Assembly (NCBI GenBank): GCA_002435365.1
Contig: DJMM01000056.1
Location: 22,309-48,935 of the forward strand
Direction: 5' to 3'
Source: Ignavibacteriales bacterium UBA6490
GTDB taxonomy: Bacteria > Bacteroidota > Ignavibacteria > Ignavibacteriales > Ignavibacteriaceae
DNA: 26,627 nucleotides
Each line of letters begins with the position of its first letter. Position 1 is the first letter of the stretch. Shown here piece after piece: positions 24,581 to 26,627 of this stretch. A model generated the notes under the pieces. That model did not search any database. It was given only the letters and a program-made list of their open reading frames with translations, and was not told the origin of the DNA. A program made the translations under genes and the position numbers.

Positions 24581-24664
24581 ATGAGAAATAAAATAGCACT
24601 GCTTATTAGTATAATTTCCGCAGCAATTGTTTTTTTTAGCTTCCTGTATCTACTACTTAAATAG
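24581..24664 (+). CDS. Possible 27-residue single-span membrane peptide
   Basis: The frame reads MRNKIALLISI then SAAIVFFSFLYLLLK: a short basic N-terminus and one hydrophobic helix of about 20 residues, ending in Lys. It sits alone in the 261-bp gap between the barrel gene and the convergent AraC gene. Only GGCAG precedes it as a weak ribosome-binding site. It looks like a real small membrane protein in composition, but length and absence of homologues at hand keep this tentative. Confidence 0.3.
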   Translation: MRNKIALLISIISAAIVFFSFLYLLLK

Positions 24665-24691
24665 TGGGTCGCTGTTTCACCACCGTAAATT

Positions 24692-25795
24692 TTACTTAAG
24701 CTCCCTGCGGTATTGTGAAGGTGTTACCCCGGTATGCTTCTTAAAGATTGTGTTGAAGGAAGATTTTGAATTGAATCCCGAATCAAAAGCAATTGAGAGA
24801 AGATTATAGTTTTCCGATTCTTTATCGGCCATTCTCCGTTTTACCTCTTCTACCCTGTAGCCATTAATAAAATCATAAAAGCTCTGCCGTAGCCGTGTAT
24901 TTAATATTTCGGACAGGTTATGTGTTGACATCTTTAACTTGTCCGCCAGATCACGCAGGGTCAGATCATTATTTAAATACGGCTTGTCGTTTTCCATCAC
25001 CCGCAGTAAATTTTTCTGGTAGTTCTGTGCCTCATCATCTGTGAGTCCCGATTTTCTGTAGCTTGCACTCTCAGATGCCGGCATTCCGGCATTAATCAAA
25101 GGAACAGTTTCCGGCTTTTGAGCGGCGGGATCAAATATCTGCGGCTGCCGCAGACTTAAATAACCGATTGAATAGATCAGAATGGAAGCACCTAAATAGA
25201 TGAACTGATCCATCTGGATATCTTTACCTGATACGGCATTTACAATAAAACTTAGCACTACGATGCTCCACACAACGCTTAATCCCACCGTCAGATGCAT
25301 CAGCCAGCTGAGATTAATGCGTTCAATATTTGAATAAGAATATTTAATTCTTTTGTTAAATACCCTAACGATATTTATTGTTAGAAAAACATAAATCATT
25401 CCATGGACAGGTTTCAGATAGTTGATCTGCTGCAGCAGGGGAACCGGATTTTCAAGTTCATTTCTCGCTAGTCCCAGTTTAAACCCGGTGCTTTTAAAGT
25501 AGACCGTAACAATGCCGTAAAGCACAACCAGAAGAAAAGGGATAAAATGCAGATAATACTTCGATTCAAATAAATTGTTACCGGTGCTGACTAACCTGGC
25601 ATACAGATAAAAGACCGGTCCGTACAGAAAAGGAAATGCATAGGAAATTCCTATAAGATGCGGAAATCCGGTGTAGTAACCGAAAATTATATAAGCAGAA
25701 TGAAAAACATCAATTGAAAGCGCCAGTATACCGAATGCCAGGACAGTGTTTGCGGTATGATTATCCTTTTTTGTAAAAAGCAATATCGCAAGCAA
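24692..25795 (-). CDS. Second membrane-anchored AraC-family regulator
   Basis: It has the same architecture as the gene at 7142-8287. Multiple membrane segments occupy residues about 1-225, and a C-terminal AraC-type DNA-binding domain (LTLRDLADKLKMSTHNLSEILN, YRVEEVKRRM, DSGFNSKSSFNTIFKKHTGVTPSQYRREL) follows. The first canonical start in frame is the TTG at 25795, but the frame stays open for 20 more codons up to a TAA at 25856-25858, and those codons match the paralogue (SVQG here aligned to TVQG there, preceded by IFEHILILG against IFALFIFLG). The real protein therefore probably begins upstream at a non-canonical codon such as ATC at 25843, with TAAGG as a ribosome-binding site. Target genes are unknown. 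Confidence 0.82.
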   Translation of the reverse strand: MLAILLFTKKDNHTANTVLAFGILALSIDVFHSAYIIFGYYTGFPHLIGISYAFPFLYGPVFYLYARLVSTGNNLFESKYYLHFIPFLLVVLYGIVTVYFKSTGFKLGLARNELENPVPLLQQINYLKPVHGMIYVFLTINIVRVFNKRIKYSYSNIERINLSWLMHLTVGLSVVWSIVVLSFIVNAVSGKDIQMDQFIYLGASILIYSIGYLSLRQPQIFDPAAQKPETVPLINAGMPASESASYRKSGLTDDEAQNYQKNLLRVMENDKPYLNNDLTLRDLADKLKMSTHNLSEILNTRLRQSFYDFINGYRVEEVKRRMADKESENYNLLSIAFDSGFNSKSSFNTIFKKHTGVTPSQYRRELK

Positions 25796-26050
25796 AGTAC
25801 CCTGTACCGAGCCAAGAATTAATATGTGTTCAAATATTGCGATTTCGAAATTACCTTATAATTAAATCTTAAAAAAGTTCAGATGACTAATCCCGGTAAT
25901 AAAACGTGTTTTGCCTGCAATTTCTGTAAGAATATTATCTTGTTTTATTATTAAAGATATAATTACCGGTGTTTGTAAGAATATACGTTTCAATAAAGTT
26001 TATTAGATTAAATTATCCAAAGTCATAAGAAAATCCAAAGCAACGTTTTT

Positions 26051-26119
26051 ATGATGAAAGTTAAAAAAACATTGCTTGCCATCAGTGTATTACTAATATC
26101 TGCAATATTAAGCATTTGA
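26051..26119 (+). pseudogene. Orphan signal-peptide frame, possible gene remnant
   Basis: The frame reads MMKVKKTLLAI then SVLLISAILSI and stops. This is the shape of a signal peptide (Lys-rich start, hydrophobic core) with no mature protein after it; the following 260 bp has no matching frame. It may be the decayed 5' end of an exported protein gene. A short functional peptide is the alternative. Confidence 0.3.
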
Positions 26120-26212
26120 CAAAAGAATTTTAAGTCATTTTGAGAAAAAACACAGAAATTCTTAAAAATTGCAGCATTGTTCGCAAAGGTCACCACTCCG
26201 TCTTTTAGTTAC

Positions 26213-26256
26213 CCTGCGCTTACCTTACGCCTATCCTGCGCTTACCTTACGGCTAT
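26213..26256 (+). repeat. 22-bp tandem repeat, two copies
   Basis: CCTGCGCTTACCTTACGCCTAT at 26213-26234 is repeated head to tail at 26235-26256 with one base change (C30 to G at the matching position). It lies in non-coding DNA upstream of the MEMO-like gene. Confidence 0.8.
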
Positions 26257-26388
26257 CTCCACAAAATTGCGGAACATAAGCGTATGATAGCTGTAACGTT
26301 CGCGGGAGGCTGGTCCAATTCAAAACTTTTTAAAAAGAACTCTTTTATCTATTTTTAATATATTATATGTAAAACCTCCGGTTAATTT

Positions 26389-26627
26389 ATGAAACAAAAA
26401 TTCTGGTTTGCCGTTTTTTTAATTGTTATTCAGGTGTTTCCGGTAAAGATGATTTATGCGCAGAGAGTTCGTCCGGTACAGGACAGCATAGGTTTTTGCT
26501 GGAATTCCGGGGAAATGAATGATCTGGTGGATTTTCTGAAGCAAAATAGTTCCGCAGCTGATGAAAATAACGGCGCTCTTATCGGTGCCATTTCTGTTCA
26601 TGATGATTACCTGTATGCAGGAAATGT
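26389..26627 (+). CDS. Probable MEMO-family protein, 5' part only
   Basis: The frame is open to the window edge (79 residues visible). A signal peptide (KQKFWFAVFLIVIQVFPVKMIYAQ) is followed by RVRPVQDSIGFCW and, near the edge, IGAISVHDDYLYAGN, which corresponds in position and pattern to the PHAGYxYSG segment of the MEMO1/AmmeMemoRadiSam protein B family. If so, this is an exported variant of a usually cytosolic family. There is no good Shine-Dalgarno in front (AT-rich only). The assignment rests on one motif and the gene is cut by the window end. Confidence 0.55.
   Translation, partial: MKQKFWFAVFLIVIQVFPVKMIYAQRVRPVQDSIGFCWNSGEMNDLVDFLKQNSSAADENNGALIGAISVHDDYLYAGN

Larger units (their letters stand above)
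25859..26388. other. Long gene-poor region
   Basis: Very AT-rich, holding a 22-codon signal-peptide-like frame (26051-26119), a 22-bp tandem repeat (26213-26256) and an AT-rich stretch before the next gene. No full gene is supportable. Confidence 0.5.

Noticed and set aside
26213..26256. CRISPR array
   Set aside because: The two units are directly adjacent with no spacer. No cas gene is present in the window.

Overview
The window (about 40% G+C by eye) looks like a chromosomal segment from a free-living member of the Ignavibacteriota (Bacteroidota/Chlorobi supergroup). The evidence is a secreted protein ending in a type IX secretion (Por) sorting domain with the EQNYPNPFNPVT motif typical of that phylum, two TonB-dependent receptors with carboxypeptidase-regulatory-like N-termini, two AraC-type regulators fused to multi-pass membrane domains, and many small outer-membrane beta-barrels. 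No rRNA, tRNA, CRISPR array, transposase, integrase or phage gene was recognised. This is core/accessory chromosome rather than an obvious island.

Layout. 387-2582 (+) is a T9SS cargo protein followed by a clear terminator. 2641-3222 is gene-free and ends in a structured, probably dispersed, repeat. 3223-8287 (-) is a likely co-directional unit: membrane-AraC regulator, acyltransferase-3 membrane protein, then a TonB-dependent receptor whose start lies 4 nt after the acyltransferase stop. 8368-10221 (-) is a purine (deoxy)nucleoside salvage pair: adenosine deaminase and deoxynucleoside kinase. 10307-13564 (-) is a large Oar-like TonB receptor with a perfect palindromic terminator. 13748-14407 (+) is a stand-alone, divergent TrpF. 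14518-15581 (-) is an overlapping pair: outer-membrane barrel plus c-type cytochrome lipoprotein. Divergent from it, 15868-16701 (+) is another barrel protein. 16768-17619 (+) is a DUF72/YecE protein. 18147-18602 is a secreted NTF2-like protein; 18707-20194 a YiiX-type cysteine hydrolase; 20329-21444 (-) an RsbU/SpoIIE phosphatase; 21917-22684 (+) a lipoprotein metallopeptidase; 22838-23287 (-) an ester-cyclase-like NTF2 protein; 23858-24430 (+) a small barrel; 24692-25795 (-) a second membrane-AraC regulator; and 26389 to the window end (+) the start of a probable MEMO-family protein.

The protein genes are mostly ordinary. The most interesting signals are non-coding. (1) Two unrelated secreted-protein genes (18147 and 21917) carry the same leader element: a 23-nt identical hairpin motif and a second 10-nt identical motif at exactly the same 59-nt offset, both just downstream of a plausible promoter. 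(2) The leader of the 15868 barrel gene has riboswitch-like architecture: a 7-bp long-range helix enclosing two hairpins competes with the 5' arm of an intrinsic terminator placed 37 nt before the ATG. (3) The same divergent region holds a perfect 11-3-11 palindrome resembling a Fur/PerR-family operator. (4) The second membrane-AraC gene has homology extending upstream of its first canonical start codon. Functional claims come from motif reading only; no database search was possible.
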